A stretch of 64,000 bases of DNA from Flavobacteriales bacterium (lineage in GTDB: Bacteria; Bacteroidota; Bacteroidia; Flavobacteriales_E; Vicingaceae), in NCBI GenBank assembly GCA_026196775.1, contig JAPHUD010000023.1, forward strand, positions 1 through 64,000, written 5' to 3'. This document shows positions 37,075-45,008 of the stretch, in pieces. Under the pieces are notes generated by a model, which did not search any database, was not told the DNA's origin, and saw only the letters and a list, made by a program, of their open reading frames with translations. The position numbers and the translations under genes were made by a program. Positions within the stretch are counted from its first letter, which is position 1, and every line of letters begins with the position of its first letter.

Positions 37075-38994
37075 TTATTTGCTAATAGATAATTGATTGT
37101 TAATTAATCGGTTATTGTATTGTTGGACAATAGCTTTCATAAAAACTTCCATATCTGTTTTTTTAATTAATTCATCTTCATTAAGTTGAGTTTTTAGGAG
37201 GTTGTTCATTAGTAATTCATCATTTGAAATATTATAAAAGGCTATTGTTTTTTTACCATCAAAAAACAGTACATAATTATCTTGATAGAGCTGATAAACT
37301 CCATTTATAAAATTAACTACAAACGGTTTCTTAGGATTTTTGTCAAAAATATTTCTTCCAAAAGCAATTGATTTTGTAGGAATTCCTAACCAACCTAATA
37401 AGGATGGAGCAATATCTATTTGCTGAAAAAGAGCATCATACTCGCCTTTAAGTTCTTTGCTCGGATCAAAAATTAAAGTAGGTATGGCAAATCGGCCTAT
37501 TGGGGTGTTGTATTTTGCTTGTTCAGAATGTGTGGAATGATCTGCTGTAATCACAAACAAGGTGTTGTTGTACCAAGACATATTTTTAGCGGTTTCAAAG
37601 AATTTTTTTAGTGCATAATCGGTGTAGCCAACTACTTCGTGCATAGGTAATGTTCCTTTAGGAAATTTGCCTAAATGTTCAGCAGGAATAGTATAAGGAT
37701 GATGCGATGAAATAGTGAAAATAGTACTAAAAAATGGGGTTTCTTTTTTATTCAATTCGTTGGCAAAATATTGTAGATAAGGCTCATCAAAAATCCCCCA
37801 TTTACCATCATAATGTTTATCTTTTTCAGGGTATTCATCTAAACCAAAATAACTTTCAGTTCCTGCCATACTCGAAAAAGCATCAAAGCCCATAGTGCCA
37901 TTGCTTCCTGAATGATAAAATGAAGTGTTGTAGCCATGCATCTTCAAGATTTTAGGTAAGCCATCAATAGCATTACTACCATAGTTAGAAACTACTAATG
38001 GCGTATTCATTAATTGAGGTAAACTTGCTAAAATGGATGGTAAAGATTCAATAGATTTTTGTCCATTAGCATAAGCGTTTGTAAACACATAGCTTTCTGT
38101 CATTAAAGAATCTAAGAATGGCGTATATCCTTTAGTGTTGTGGTAACCAACGTATTCTTTAGCAAGACTTTCAATAATAATAAAAACAATATTTTTTTTG
38201 TTGGGTGGATTTTTTGCTTCAACAGTCAGAGTTGGAGAATAGAGACTTTCAAGTTCATCATCAGTATAAAAATTGATGGGGTTAGCTTTTTCTTTAGTAA
38301 GTGATTTTAAAACGGTAAAAGGTGTATTTAAAACAAGTGCAACATTTTGAGCGTGTGTATATTGTCCAGCACTAACGCTATTTAGTGGTCTTAGTTGAAA
38401 ACCTCCTCGCATAGCCAAAATGGTAAACAACATTACTACAACAAAAATAGAAGATTGAATAATGTAATTTTTCTTTACATAGGGATAAAACATGCCTTTA
38501 AAACGACAATATTTTTTATAAACATACCACGAAAACCAAATTAAAAAAGCCAGTAAAATGTAATCGTACCAAAAATCAATAATATAAAGCGGTAATAAGG
38601 TCATAAAATCCTCTCCACCACCAGCACCAATCATGCTGAATAAATCTGTGGTGGTTCTTTTCATGGTAAAATCGAAGTAAGCAACATCTACTAGATTTAA
38701 AATGATAGCAATGGTATTAGGAATATAGAATAGGATAGCTAAAGTTCGCTGATACTTTCTAAAACTTCTAAATGAAAAAGGAAGTGCCGACATTAATATA
38801 AAAGGGAAATACAAATAAGCAATAGCAACGGCATCAAAACGAATTCCATAAACAAAATCCATGAAAACAACATTTTGAAAATGAGATTGATTAACAATGT
38901 AAAAGAAAATTCTACAAAGCGTAAAAACCAAAAAAGCTAAACCAATTCTTTTGGCAAAAGGAATGAGGTGAGATAAATAATTGGGGATGATCAT
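37075..38994 (-). CDS. LTA synthase / sulfatase-family membrane enzyme
   Basis: The 639-residue protein has about five membrane helices (within about 10-220) and an alkaline-phosphatase-like sulfatase domain outside the inner membrane (about 265-590). Landmarks are NIVFIIIESLAKEYVG (about 269-284, metal-binding Glu), NGQKSIESLPSIL (about 310-322, where the nucleophile is Ser and not the Thr of LtaS), YHSGSNGTMGFDAF, HHPYTIP and FVITADHSTH (about 494-503). Relatives move phosphoglycerol or phosphoethanolamine groups between lipids and glycans. In a Gram-negative there is no LTA, so the acceptor is unknown. Downstream is a lipid kinase that could recycle diacylglycerol. Confidence 0.88.
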   Translation of the reverse strand: MIIPNYLSHLIPFAKRIGLAFLVFTLCRIFFYIVNQSHFQNVVFMDFVYGIRFDAVAIAYLYFPFILMSALPFSFRSFRKYQRTLAILFYIPNTIAIILNLVDVAYFDFTMKRTTTDLFSMIGAGGGEDFMTLLPLYIIDFWYDYILLAFLIWFSWYVYKKYCRFKGMFYPYVKKNYIIQSSIFVVVMLFTILAMRGGFQLRPLNSVSAGQYTHAQNVALVLNTPFTVLKSLTKEKANPINFYTDDELESLYSPTLTVEAKNPPNKKNIVFIIIESLAKEYVGYHNTKGYTPFLDSLMTESYVFTNAYANGQKSIESLPSILASLPQLMNTPLVVSNYGSNAIDGLPKILKMHGYNTSFYHSGSNGTMGFDAFSSMAGTESYFGLDEYPEKDKHYDGKWGIFDEPYLQYFANELNKKETPFFSTIFTISSHHPYTIPAEHLGKFPKGTLPMHEVVGYTDYALKKFFETAKNMSWYNNTLFVITADHSTHSEQAKYNTPIGRFAIPTLIFDPSKELKGEYDALFQQIDIAPSLLGWLGIPTKSIAFGRNIFDKNPKKPFVVNFINGVYQLYQDNYVLFFDGKKTIAFYNISNDELLMNNLLKTQLNEDELIKKTDMEVFMKAIVQQYNNRLINNQLSISK

Positions 38995-39089
38995 TTTTTC
39001 GGATTAACTGAAATAAAATGGATAGTTGATAAAAATAAATTTTTAAATTATTGTAATTCAATTAATTGTTTGTAAAAAGATGTCTATCA

Positions 39090-39124
39090 CAAAACTAATA
39101 AATAAATTTAAAAGAATAATACAA
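39090..39124 (-). promoter_or_regulatory. Possible promoter of the LTA-synthase-like gene
   Basis: TAGTTTTG (39090-39097, minus) matches TAnnTTTG. A TTG lies 24 bases further upstream (39122-39124). The spacing is a little long and the leader would be near 95 bases. Confidence 0.3.
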
Positions 39125-39126
39125 GG

Positions 39127-39378
39127 TTAATGAGATGCTTTATCATCTTTCTTTGGCATTGGTCCTCGCAAATGAATAATTAATCCGTTTAAGAAATTAC
39201 GTAAAATTTGGTCGCCACATTCCATATATTTCGGGTGACTTTCATTTCTGAAAAAAGCACCTAATTCGCTTTTGGTAATTTTAAAATCTACCAATGCACA
39301 AATGTTTACTATATCTTCATCTCTGAGTTTGTGAGCAACTCTTAATTTTTTAAATATATCGTTATTAGTCAATCCCAT
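39127..39378 (-). CDS. DUF1456 protein, single-domain form
   Basis: The 83-residue protein is one DUF1456 unit: TNNDIFKKLRVAHKLRDEDIVNICAL (about 4-29) and ITKSELGAFFRNESHPKYMECGDQILRNFLNGL (about 34-66) in outline. The E. coli relative YehS is about 156 residues with two such units, so this copy is about half size. The tail HLRGPMPKKDDKASH is polar and seems to be a proper end. Function is unknown. It starts three bases after ywbE. Confidence 0.8.
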   Translation of the reverse strand: MGLTNNDIFKKLRVAHKLRDEDIVNICALVDFKITKSELGAFFRNESHPKYMECGDQILRNFLNGLIIHLRGPMPKKDDKASH

Positions 39379-39381
39379 GTT

Positions 39382-39582
39382 TTAGTCTTTAATAATATTT
39401 TTAACTCTTCCTACAGTTCCCGATTCGAGCATAACTTTAATGCCATGAGGATGAGTTTTAGAGTTGGTTAAAATTCTTTTTACAATTCCTTGTGTAAGCT
39501 CTCCAGAAGATTGATGATGTTTTTGAACCACTTTCACTTCGTCACCAACACTAATGCTTGCTCGGTTTTTTCCTTCAGACAT
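39382..39582 (-). CDS. YwbE-family small protein
   Basis: The 66-residue protein fits the YwbE family: ISVGDEVKVVQKHHQSSGEL (about 10-29), GIVKRILTNSKTHPHGIKV (about 32-50) and SGTVGRVKNI (about 54-63). It has a KOW-like beta-barrel look. Function is unknown. It sits between a membrane micro-protein gene (six bases upstream) and the DUF1456 gene (three bases downstream), forming a tight cluster of three tiny genes. Confidence 0.88.
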   Translation of the reverse strand: MSEGKNRASISVGDEVKVVQKHHQSSGELTQGIVKRILTNSKTHPHGIKVMLESGTVGRVKNIIKD

Positions 39583-39588
39583 GCTTAT

Positions 39589-39705
39589 TTATTTTAATCC
39601 ACAATTATCACAATCGTGTTTTTTTCTTTTAATAATGTATTTGTAAACTAAGAAAATTACAGCTCCTAAAATCCATATTCCGGCAATTATTTCCTGAATA
39701 TTCAT
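39589..39705 (-). CDS. FeoB-associated Cys-rich membrane micro-protein
   Basis: A 38-codon frame begins MNIQEIIAGIWILGAVIFLV, a single membrane helix (about 4-20), then a basic stretch YKYIIKRKK and a short C-x-x-C tail (HDCDNCGLK). This is the layout of the small FeoB-associated cysteine-rich proteins. The frame starts at an ATG 76 bases from the E1 gene on the other strand and ends six bases before ywbE. No feoA or feoB is in the window, so the link to iron uptake is by family only. Confidence 0.65.
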   Translation of the reverse strand: MNIQEIIAGIWILGAVIFLVYKYIIKRKKHDCDNCGLK

Positions 39706-39751
39706 TTTTATATTTTTATATTAATAAAGTACGAAGTTAGGTAAAATCGGT

Positions 39752-39759
39752 TAAATTTG
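39752..39759 (+). promoter_or_regulatory. -7 box before the E1 dehydrogenase gene
   Basis: TAAATTTG matches TAnnTTTG and ends 21 bases before the ATG at 39781. It contains the TTG that would be an upstream start in the same frame, which argues for the ATG as the true start. Confidence 0.5.
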
Positions 39760-39780
39760 GCACTTCAAAATATACAACTT

Positions 39781-41766
39781 ATGGCGTTGACATTTAACAG
39801 AAGAAAATATACAGATGAAGAGCTTGTTAAGCTTTATAAAAATTTATTAAAACCACGGTTGATTGAAGAGAAAATGTTGATTTTGCTTCGTCAGGGAAGA
39901 GTATCAAAGTGGTTTTCAGGAATAGGTCAGGAGGCTATTTCGGTGGGAGCAGCCTTAGCATTAGAAAAAGACGAATATATTTTGCCTATGCACAGAAACT
40001 TAGGTGTTTTTACCAGCAGAGAAATTCCTTTACATCGCTTGTTTTCACAATTTCAAGGAAAAATGAATGGTTTTACTAAAGGTAGAGACCGTTCTTTTCA
40101 TTTCGGAACACAAGAGCATAAAATTGTGGGTATGATTTCTCATTTAGGACCTCAAATGGGGGTGGCTGATGGAATTGCTTTAGGCAAAAAATTGAATGAT
40201 GAAGGAAAAGCTACTTTAGTTTTTACCGGAGATGGTGGTGCTAGCGAAGGAGATTTTCATGAAGCTATTAATACTGCTGCTGTTTGGCAATTGCCAGTAA
40301 TTATTTTAGTAGAAAATAATGGTTATGGACTTTCAACTCCTTCTAGCGAACAATTTATTTGCAAAAATTTTGTGGATAAAGGAATCGGTTATGGCATTGA
40401 AACAGAATTAATTGATGGAAATAATATTTTAGATGTTTACCATAAAATTAGTCAGATAGCAGAATCTATTCGTAAAAAACCACGACCTGTTTTGGTAGAA
40501 GCACTTACATTTAGAATGCGTGGACATGAAGAAGCTTCAGGCACAAAGTATGTTCCTCAGGAGTTGATGGATGAATGGCAGCAAAAAGATCCTGTGGTAA
40601 ATTATGAGAATTATTTGTTAGCTGAAAAAGTATTAGATGATGCTAAAATTGAAGCAATTAAAGCTGAAATTAAAGAAGAAATAAATACAGATTGGGAAAA
40701 GGCTTATAATGAGCCAAAAATTGTAGCTGACACACAAACTGAACTAAATGATGTTTATGCACCATTTTCTTTTTCAGAAACAAGACCTGCAACTGAAAAA
40801 AAATCGGAAAAAAGATTGATTGATGCTATTTCTGATGGGTTAAGACAAAGCATGGAGAAACATCCAAACTTGGTATTGATGGGGCAAGATATAGCAGATT
40901 ATGGAGGTGTTTTTAAAATTACGGATGGCTTTGTAGCTCAATTTGGTAAAGAAAGAGTTAGAAATACACCGCTTTGCGAATCTGCTATTTTAGGTGCAGG
41001 ATTAGGACTTTCTATTAATGGACAAAAAGCCATGGTAGAAATGCAGTTTGCCGACTTTGTAAGTGAAGGCATTACTCAAATTTGTAATAATTTAGCCAAA
41101 AGTCATTACCGTTGGCAACAAAATGCCGATGTGGTAGTAAGAATGCCAACAGGTGGAGGTATGGCAGCAGGTCCATTTCACTCTCAGAGTAATGAAGCTT
41201 GGTTTACCCAAGTTCCGGGATTAAAAATTGTTTATCCTGCTTTTCCTTATGATGCTAAAGGCTTGTTGAATACTGCTTTTGAAGATCCAAATCCGGTAAT
41301 GTATTTTGAACATAAAGGCTTGTATAGAAGTATAACACAAGAAGTTCCTGATGATTATTATACCTTGCCTTTTGGTAAAGCAAGTTTGGTAAGAGAAGGG
41401 GAGCAAGTAACTATTGTAACTTATGGAATGGGCGTACATTGGGCATTAGAAACCTTAGATGCAAACCCAGAAATTTCAGCAGACTTAATAGATTTAAGAA
41501 CTTTAGTACCTTTGGATACGGAAACCATTTTTAATTCTGTAAAGAAAACCAACAGAGTAATTATTTTACATGAAGCCACTATGTTTAATGGAATAGGAGG
41601 AGAGTTAAGTGCTTTAATTACCGAAAATTGCTTTGAATATTTAGATGCACCAATAAAACGTGTAGCGAGTTTAGATACGCCTGTACCATTTATTGGAGAA
41701 TTAGAGCAAAATTTTATGCCTAAAGAACGCTTTATAACAGCATTGAAAGCATTGGTAGATTTTTAA
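39781..41766 (+). CDS. Fused alpha-beta E1 component of a 2-oxoacid dehydrogenase
   Basis: With ATG at 39781 the protein has 661 residues and joins E1-alpha (about 1-320) and E1-beta (about 340-661). The alpha part has WFSGIGQEAISVGAALAL, the thiamine diphosphate motif GDGGASEGDFHEAINTAAVW (about 151-170) and NNGYGLSTP. The beta part has MGQDIADYGGVFKIT (about 367-381), NTPLCESAILGAGLGLSI with the catalytic Glu, and HEATMFNGIGGELSAL. It decarboxylates a branched-chain 2-oxoacid or pyruvate and passes the acyl group to lipoylated E2; such fusions are common in Bacteroidota and are usually called 2-oxoisovalerate-type. No E2 or E3 gene is in the window. The MBL hydrolase gene follows 17 bases later. 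Confidence 0.93.
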   Translation: MALTFNRRKYTDEELVKLYKNLLKPRLIEEKMLILLRQGRVSKWFSGIGQEAISVGAALALEKDEYILPMHRNLGVFTSREIPLHRLFSQFQGKMNGFTKGRDRSFHFGTQEHKIVGMISHLGPQMGVADGIALGKKLNDEGKATLVFTGDGGASEGDFHEAINTAAVWQLPVIILVENNGYGLSTPSSEQFICKNFVDKGIGYGIETELIDGNNILDVYHKISQIAESIRKKPRPVLVEALTFRMRGHEEASGTKYVPQELMDEWQQKDPVVNYENYLLAEKVLDDAKIEAIKAEIKEEINTDWEKAYNEPKIVADTQTELNDVYAPFSFSETRPATEKKSEKRLIDAISDGLRQSMEKHPNLVLMGQDIADYGGVFKITDGFVAQFGKERVRNTPLCESAILGAGLGLSINGQKAMVEMQFADFVSEGITQICNNLAKSHYRWQQNADVVVRMPTGGGMAAGPFHSQSNEAWFTQVPGLKIVYPAFPYDAKGLLNTAFEDPNPVMYFEHKGLYRSITQEVPDDYYTLPFGKASLVREGEQVTIVTYGMGVHWALETLDANPEISADLIDLRTLVPLDTETIFNSVKKTNRVIILHEATMFNGIGGELSALITENCFEYLDAPIKRVASLDTPVPFIGELEQNFMPKERFITALKALVDF

Positions 41767-41783
41767 TTTATTAAAAAATAAAG

Positions 41784-42554
41784 ATGCGAATAACATTTTT
41801 AGGAACAGGAACATCTCAAGGAGTGCCAGTTATAGCTTGTAACTGTGAGGTGTGTATGTCTGATAATCCTAAAGATAATCGCTTGCGTACTTCAATTTTA
41901 GTCCAGAAAGAAAATACTACCATTGTTATAGATACAGGACCTGATTTTAGACAACAAATGTTAAGAGCAAATGTGCAACACCTAGATGCTGTAGTGTTTA
42001 CTCATGAACATAAAGATCATATTGCCGGTTTAGATGATGTAAGGGCGTTTAATTTTAAACAAAAAAGTGTATTGCCAATTTATGCTACTTCAGAAGTTCA
42101 GTCGGCATTAATAAGAGAATTTCATTATGCTTTTTCCGAATATAAATATCCCGGAGTACCTGAATTAAAGCTACATACCATTGATGATACACCTTTTACT
42201 ATTGGCGACATCAATTTAATTCCTATAAGTGTTTGGCACTATAAAATGCCTGTAAAAGCGTTTAGAATAGACAATTTTGCCTACATTACAGATGCTAATA
42301 AAATTGATGCCTTAGAGCTTGAAAAAATAAAAGGAGCAGAAATTATTGTTTTAGATGCACTCAGAAAAGAAAAACATATTTCTCATTATAACTTGGAGGA
42401 AGCAGTTGAATTATTAAAAATATTAAAACCTAAAAAAGCATATTTAATTCACATTAGTCACTTAATGGGGAAGCATGAAGATGTTCAGAAAGACTTGCCT
42501 AATTTTATTAAGTTGGCTTATGATGGATTGGTGTTAGATACTCTTAGTTTTTAA
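41784..42554 (+). CDS. MBL-fold metallohydrolase (PhnP-like)
   Basis: The 256-residue protein is a metallo-beta-lactamase-fold phosphodiesterase. It shows LGTGTSQGVPVIAC (about 5-18), a C-x-C-x2-C zinc motif (CNCEVC, about 18-23), DTGPDFRQQML (about 51-61), the metal motif THEHKDHIAGLDD (about 74-86), a late HYKMPV, TDAN and HISHLMG. This pattern matches PhnP (cyclic phosphate phosphodiesterase) and lipoate-associated relatives. The substrate is unknown. It lies 17 bases after the E1 gene. Its last 21 bases overlap the end of the XRE gene on the other strand. Confidence 0.88.
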   Translation: MRITFLGTGTSQGVPVIACNCEVCMSDNPKDNRLRTSILVQKENTTIVIDTGPDFRQQMLRANVQHLDAVVFTHEHKDHIAGLDDVRAFNFKQKSVLPIYATSEVQSALIREFHYAFSEYKYPGVPELKLHTIDDTPFTIGDINLIPISVWHYKMPVKAFRIDNFAYITDANKIDALELEKIKGAEIIVLDALRKEKHISHYNLEEAVELLKILKPKKAYLIHISHLMGKHEDVQKDLPNFIKLAYDGLVLDTLSF

Positions 42555-42920
42555 ATGAATTAATTTCTCTAAAATTAGTTTATTAACTTCTTGTTGTTTT
42601 TCGAGTAATTTAATAAGAACCTCAATTTCTTTTTGAGATATAGAACCTGTAGTAGTGGGTGTTTTTGATGATTTAGTTTCATAAACAGGAAGAAAGTCTT
42701 CTACTAAATCCATGTCTATTGCTGCATTTAGATGGTTAATGTTTATACCTAATAAATTACAAACCTTTGTAAGAAAATCATAATTTGTTTTGGTAATACC
42801 ACGTTCAAATCTAGAATAAGTAGGAACTGATATCGTCAGCTTTTCAGCCATATCTTTTTGAGAATAATTTTTATTTACCCTAGCAAGTTTGATTTTTTTT
42901 AAAATATTGTTGACAGACAT
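42534..42920 (-). CDS. XRE-family transcriptional regulator with C-terminal coiled coil
   Basis: The 128-residue protein has an HTH_3 domain at about 5-62: IKLARVNKNYSQKDMAEKLTISVPTYSRFERGITKTNYDFLTKVCNLLGI in outline, with the recognition helix near SVPTYSRFERG. A linker rich in Ser and Thr (about 83-95) leads to a short amphipathic helix with KEIEVLIKLLEKQQEVNKLI (about 97-116), likely for dimer formation. It is divergent from a small unknown gene across 184 bases that hold two perfect inverted repeats. It may regulate itself and its neighbour. The 3' end overlaps the MBL gene by 21 bases. Confidence 0.85.
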   Translation of the reverse strand: MSVNNILKKIKLARVNKNYSQKDMAEKLTISVPTYSRFERGITKTNYDFLTKVCNLLGININHLNAAIDMDLVEDFLPVYETKSSKTPTTTGSISQKEIEVLIKLLEKQQEVNKLILEKLIHLKTKSI

Positions 42921-42940
42921 CGAATTTATTTTTTATTTAT

Positions 42941-42956
42941 TAAGTAAAAATACTTA
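42941..42956. promoter_or_regulatory. Palindrome TAAGTA-N4-TACTTA, candidate operator
   Basis: A perfect 6-bp inverted repeat with an AAAA spacer lies 20 bases upstream of the xre start. Size and position suit autoregulation by the HTH protein. Its use as an operator is inferred. Confidence 0.5.
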
Positions 42957-42976
42957 GTGTATTTAGAAAAAGTCTC

Positions 42977-43001
42977 TTTTTTACAACTTTTTTGTAAAAA
43001 A
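42977..43001. promoter_or_regulatory. 10-bp inverted repeat between xre and 43105 gene
   Basis: TTTTTTACAA and TTGTAAAAAA (42977-42986 and 42992-43001) form a perfect 10-bp inverted repeat with a five-base spacer. It could be an operator or a weak AT-rich hairpin. It sits between the two divergent genes. Confidence 0.45.
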
Positions 43002-43104
43002 AACGATTCATTTCTTTTCTTTTAATGAAATTTTATTACATTTATTGAAAATTTGTTGCGTTTTATTTTTTTTAAAAATTTAAAACTACTAAAATAAAAA
43101 AATT

Positions 43105-43395
43105 ATGACACCATTTATTGTTTGGCTCGAAAAAAATGAAATTGATGAATTAATAACTATCATGGCAAAGTCATCTAAAGCTAAAAAAATAAACAACGAA
43201 ATTTATTCAACAGATGAGTTAATAAATTTAACTGAGAATTTGCTACAACAGAATGATAAATTAATTGAGATATTAAAGAAAATAACCCCAATTAAAAGTT
43301 ATAAAGATACAATAAACGATACAATTATAGCTACTCGAAAACAAAAATCTTTTATGACAGAAATTATATCTGAGAAACTTAATAAAAAAACCTAA
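43105..43395 (+). CDS. Small protein of unknown function
   Basis: I do not recognise this 96-residue protein. It is helical and basic (many Lys and Ile), has no signal peptide or membrane helix, and no cysteine. The middle, ELINLTENLLQQNDKLIEIL (about 37-56), is an amphipathic helix that resembles the C-terminal helix of the divergent XRE protein (both have L-I-x-L-x-E-x-L/K-x-Q-x-x-x-x-K-L pattern), which suggests they could pair. The frame starts at an ATG preceded by an A-rich stretch, usual for translation starts in this phylum. Base composition is AT-rich like the intergenic DNA around it. An accessory or regulatory role is a guess. Confidence 0.55.
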   Translation: MTPFIVWLEKNEIDELITIMAKSSKAKKINNEIYSTDELINLTENLLQQNDKLIEILKKITPIKSYKDTINDTIIATRKQKSFMTEIISEKLNKKT

Positions 43396-43462
43396 AAACG
43401 TTGGGTTAAAGAAATTCTTTATTTTCTATTGCATAATGTGGGTTTAATAGTTTCAAAAGGCA

Positions 43463-43470
43463 TAAATTTG
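43463..43470 (+). promoter_or_regulatory. -7 box before purB
   Basis: TAAATTTG matches TAnnTTTG and ends 18 bases before the purB start. No TTG is found at the standard -33 distance. Confidence 0.45.
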
Positions 43471-43488
43471 TTCTTTTTTTAAAATTTA

Positions 43489-44850
43489 ATGACTATGGAA
43501 TTATCACCACTTACTGCTGTTTCCCCACTCGATGGAAGGTATAGAAATGCTGGAGAAAAATTAGCCCCTTTTTTTTCTGAAGCGGCATTAATCAATTATA
43601 GAGTAAAAGTTGAAATTGAATATTTTATTGCTCTATGCGAATTGCCATTACCACAGTTAAGTGGAATAGATAAAAATTTATTTGAGCCTTTACGAGCTAT
43701 CTACAAACAGTTTTCTTTGGCTGATGCTCAAAAAATAAAAGACACAGAAAAAATTACCAATCATGATGTAAAAGCAGTAGAGTATTTTATTAAAGAAAAA
43801 TTTGATGAAATTGGTGTTCCTGCTGAATATAAAGAATTTGTCCATTTTGGACTAACTTCTCAGGATATTAACAACACTTCGGTGCCAATGTCAATTAAAG
43901 AAGCACTTCATGAAGTGTATCTTCCATTGTTGAATTCAACCATTGATATACTAAAAGAAAGTGCTAACGATTGGAAAAATGTTCCTATGTTGGCAAGAAC
44001 GCACGGACAACCAGCTTCTCCAACAAAATTAGGTAAAGAAATAGCCGTTTTTATTGAACGTTTAGAAGTTCAGTTAGCACAATTAAAAGCCATTCCTTTT
44101 GCAGCAAAATTTGGTGGGGCAACAGGTAATTTTAATGCACATCATGTTGCTTACCCACAAATAAACTGGATTAAATTTGCTAATGATTTTGCTAAAGATA
44201 AACTAGGTTTACAACGTTCTCAAATTACTACACAAATTGAACATTACGATAATCTAGCAGCTTTATTCGATGCTCAAAAACGTATCAATACCATTTTAGT
44301 AGATTTAAGTAGAGATATTTGGACCTATGTTTCTATGGATTATTTTAAACAAAAAATTAAAGCAGGAGAAATAGGCTCTTCGGCTATGCCACACAAGGTA
44401 AACCCAATAGATTTTGAAAATGCCGAAGGAAATTTAGGTATTGCCAATGCACTTTTTGAGCATTTAGCAGCAAAATTGCCTATCTCTCGTTTACAAAGAG
44501 ATTTAACAGATTCAACAGTATTAAGAAATGTTGGAATGCCAATAGGACATACTGTTTTAGCACTTCAGTCGCTACAAAAAGGCTGGAAAAAATTATTAAT
44601 AAATGAAGCTAAAATTGCTGAAGATTTAGAAAATAATTGGGCGGTAGTTGCTGAGGCCATTCAAACAGTATTGAGAAGAGAAGGTTACCCAAAACCTTAC
44701 GAAGCCTTAAAGGAACTTACAAGAACCAATACAAAAATTACAGCTACTTCCATAGCGGATTTTATCGAGACCTTAAATGTGAATAATCAAATTAAGGCAG
44801 AATTGAAAAAAATATCGCCATCAACCTTTACCGGTGTTGATTTGTTTTAA
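43489..44850 (+). CDS. purB: Adenylosuccinate lyase
   Basis: The 453-residue enzyme acts twice in purine synthesis, splitting SAICAR and adenylosuccinate to release fumarate. It shows LSPLDGRYRNAGEKL (about 11-25), HFGLTSQDINNTSVPM (about 122-137), ARTHGQPASPTKLGKE with the catalytic His (about 169-184) and the fumarase-superfamily signature GSSAMPHKVNPIDFENAEGN (about 298-317). The opening and length match the E. coli-type PurB. A second Met two codons in (43495) could also be the start. A terminator follows, so it is monocistronic. Confidence 0.96.
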   Translation: MTMELSPLTAVSPLDGRYRNAGEKLAPFFSEAALINYRVKVEIEYFIALCELPLPQLSGIDKNLFEPLRAIYKQFSLADAQKIKDTEKITNHDVKAVEYFIKEKFDEIGVPAEYKEFVHFGLTSQDINNTSVPMSIKEALHEVYLPLLNSTIDILKESANDWKNVPMLARTHGQPASPTKLGKEIAVFIERLEVQLAQLKAIPFAAKFGGATGNFNAHHVAYPQINWIKFANDFAKDKLGLQRSQITTQIEHYDNLAALFDAQKRINTILVDLSRDIWTYVSMDYFKQKIKAGEIGSSAMPHKVNPIDFENAEGNLGIANALFEHLAAKLPISRLQRDLTDSTVLRNVGMPIGHTVLALQSLQKGWKKLLINEAKIAEDLENNWAVVAEAIQTVLRREGYPKPYEALKELTRTNTKITATSIADFIETLNVNNQIKAELKKISPSTFTGVDLF

Positions 44851-44875
44851 GTAATAATAAAAATATTTTTTAAAA

Positions 44876-44912
44876 TTATAAAACACTGAGTTATCTCGGT
44901 GTTTTATTTTTC
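44876..44912 (+). terminator. Hairpin terminator after purB
   Basis: AAAACACTGAG pairs with CTCGGTGTTTT (one G-T pair) around a TTAT loop, followed by a T-rich run. It lies about 30 bases after the purB stop. Confidence 0.8.
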
Positions 44913-45008
44913 ATTAACTTTATGAAAAATAAGGGAGTTAATAAATTTAGGATTTCTTAACAACTCCTAATGCAACCTTTTTCAATAAACAAACATCTTC
45001 TGTAAAAA

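Noticed and set aside
39757-39780. TTG start extending the E1 dehydrogenase by eight codons
   Set aside because: The TTG is the end of a perfect TAAATTTG promoter box; the ATG at 39781 lies at a suitable distance downstream.
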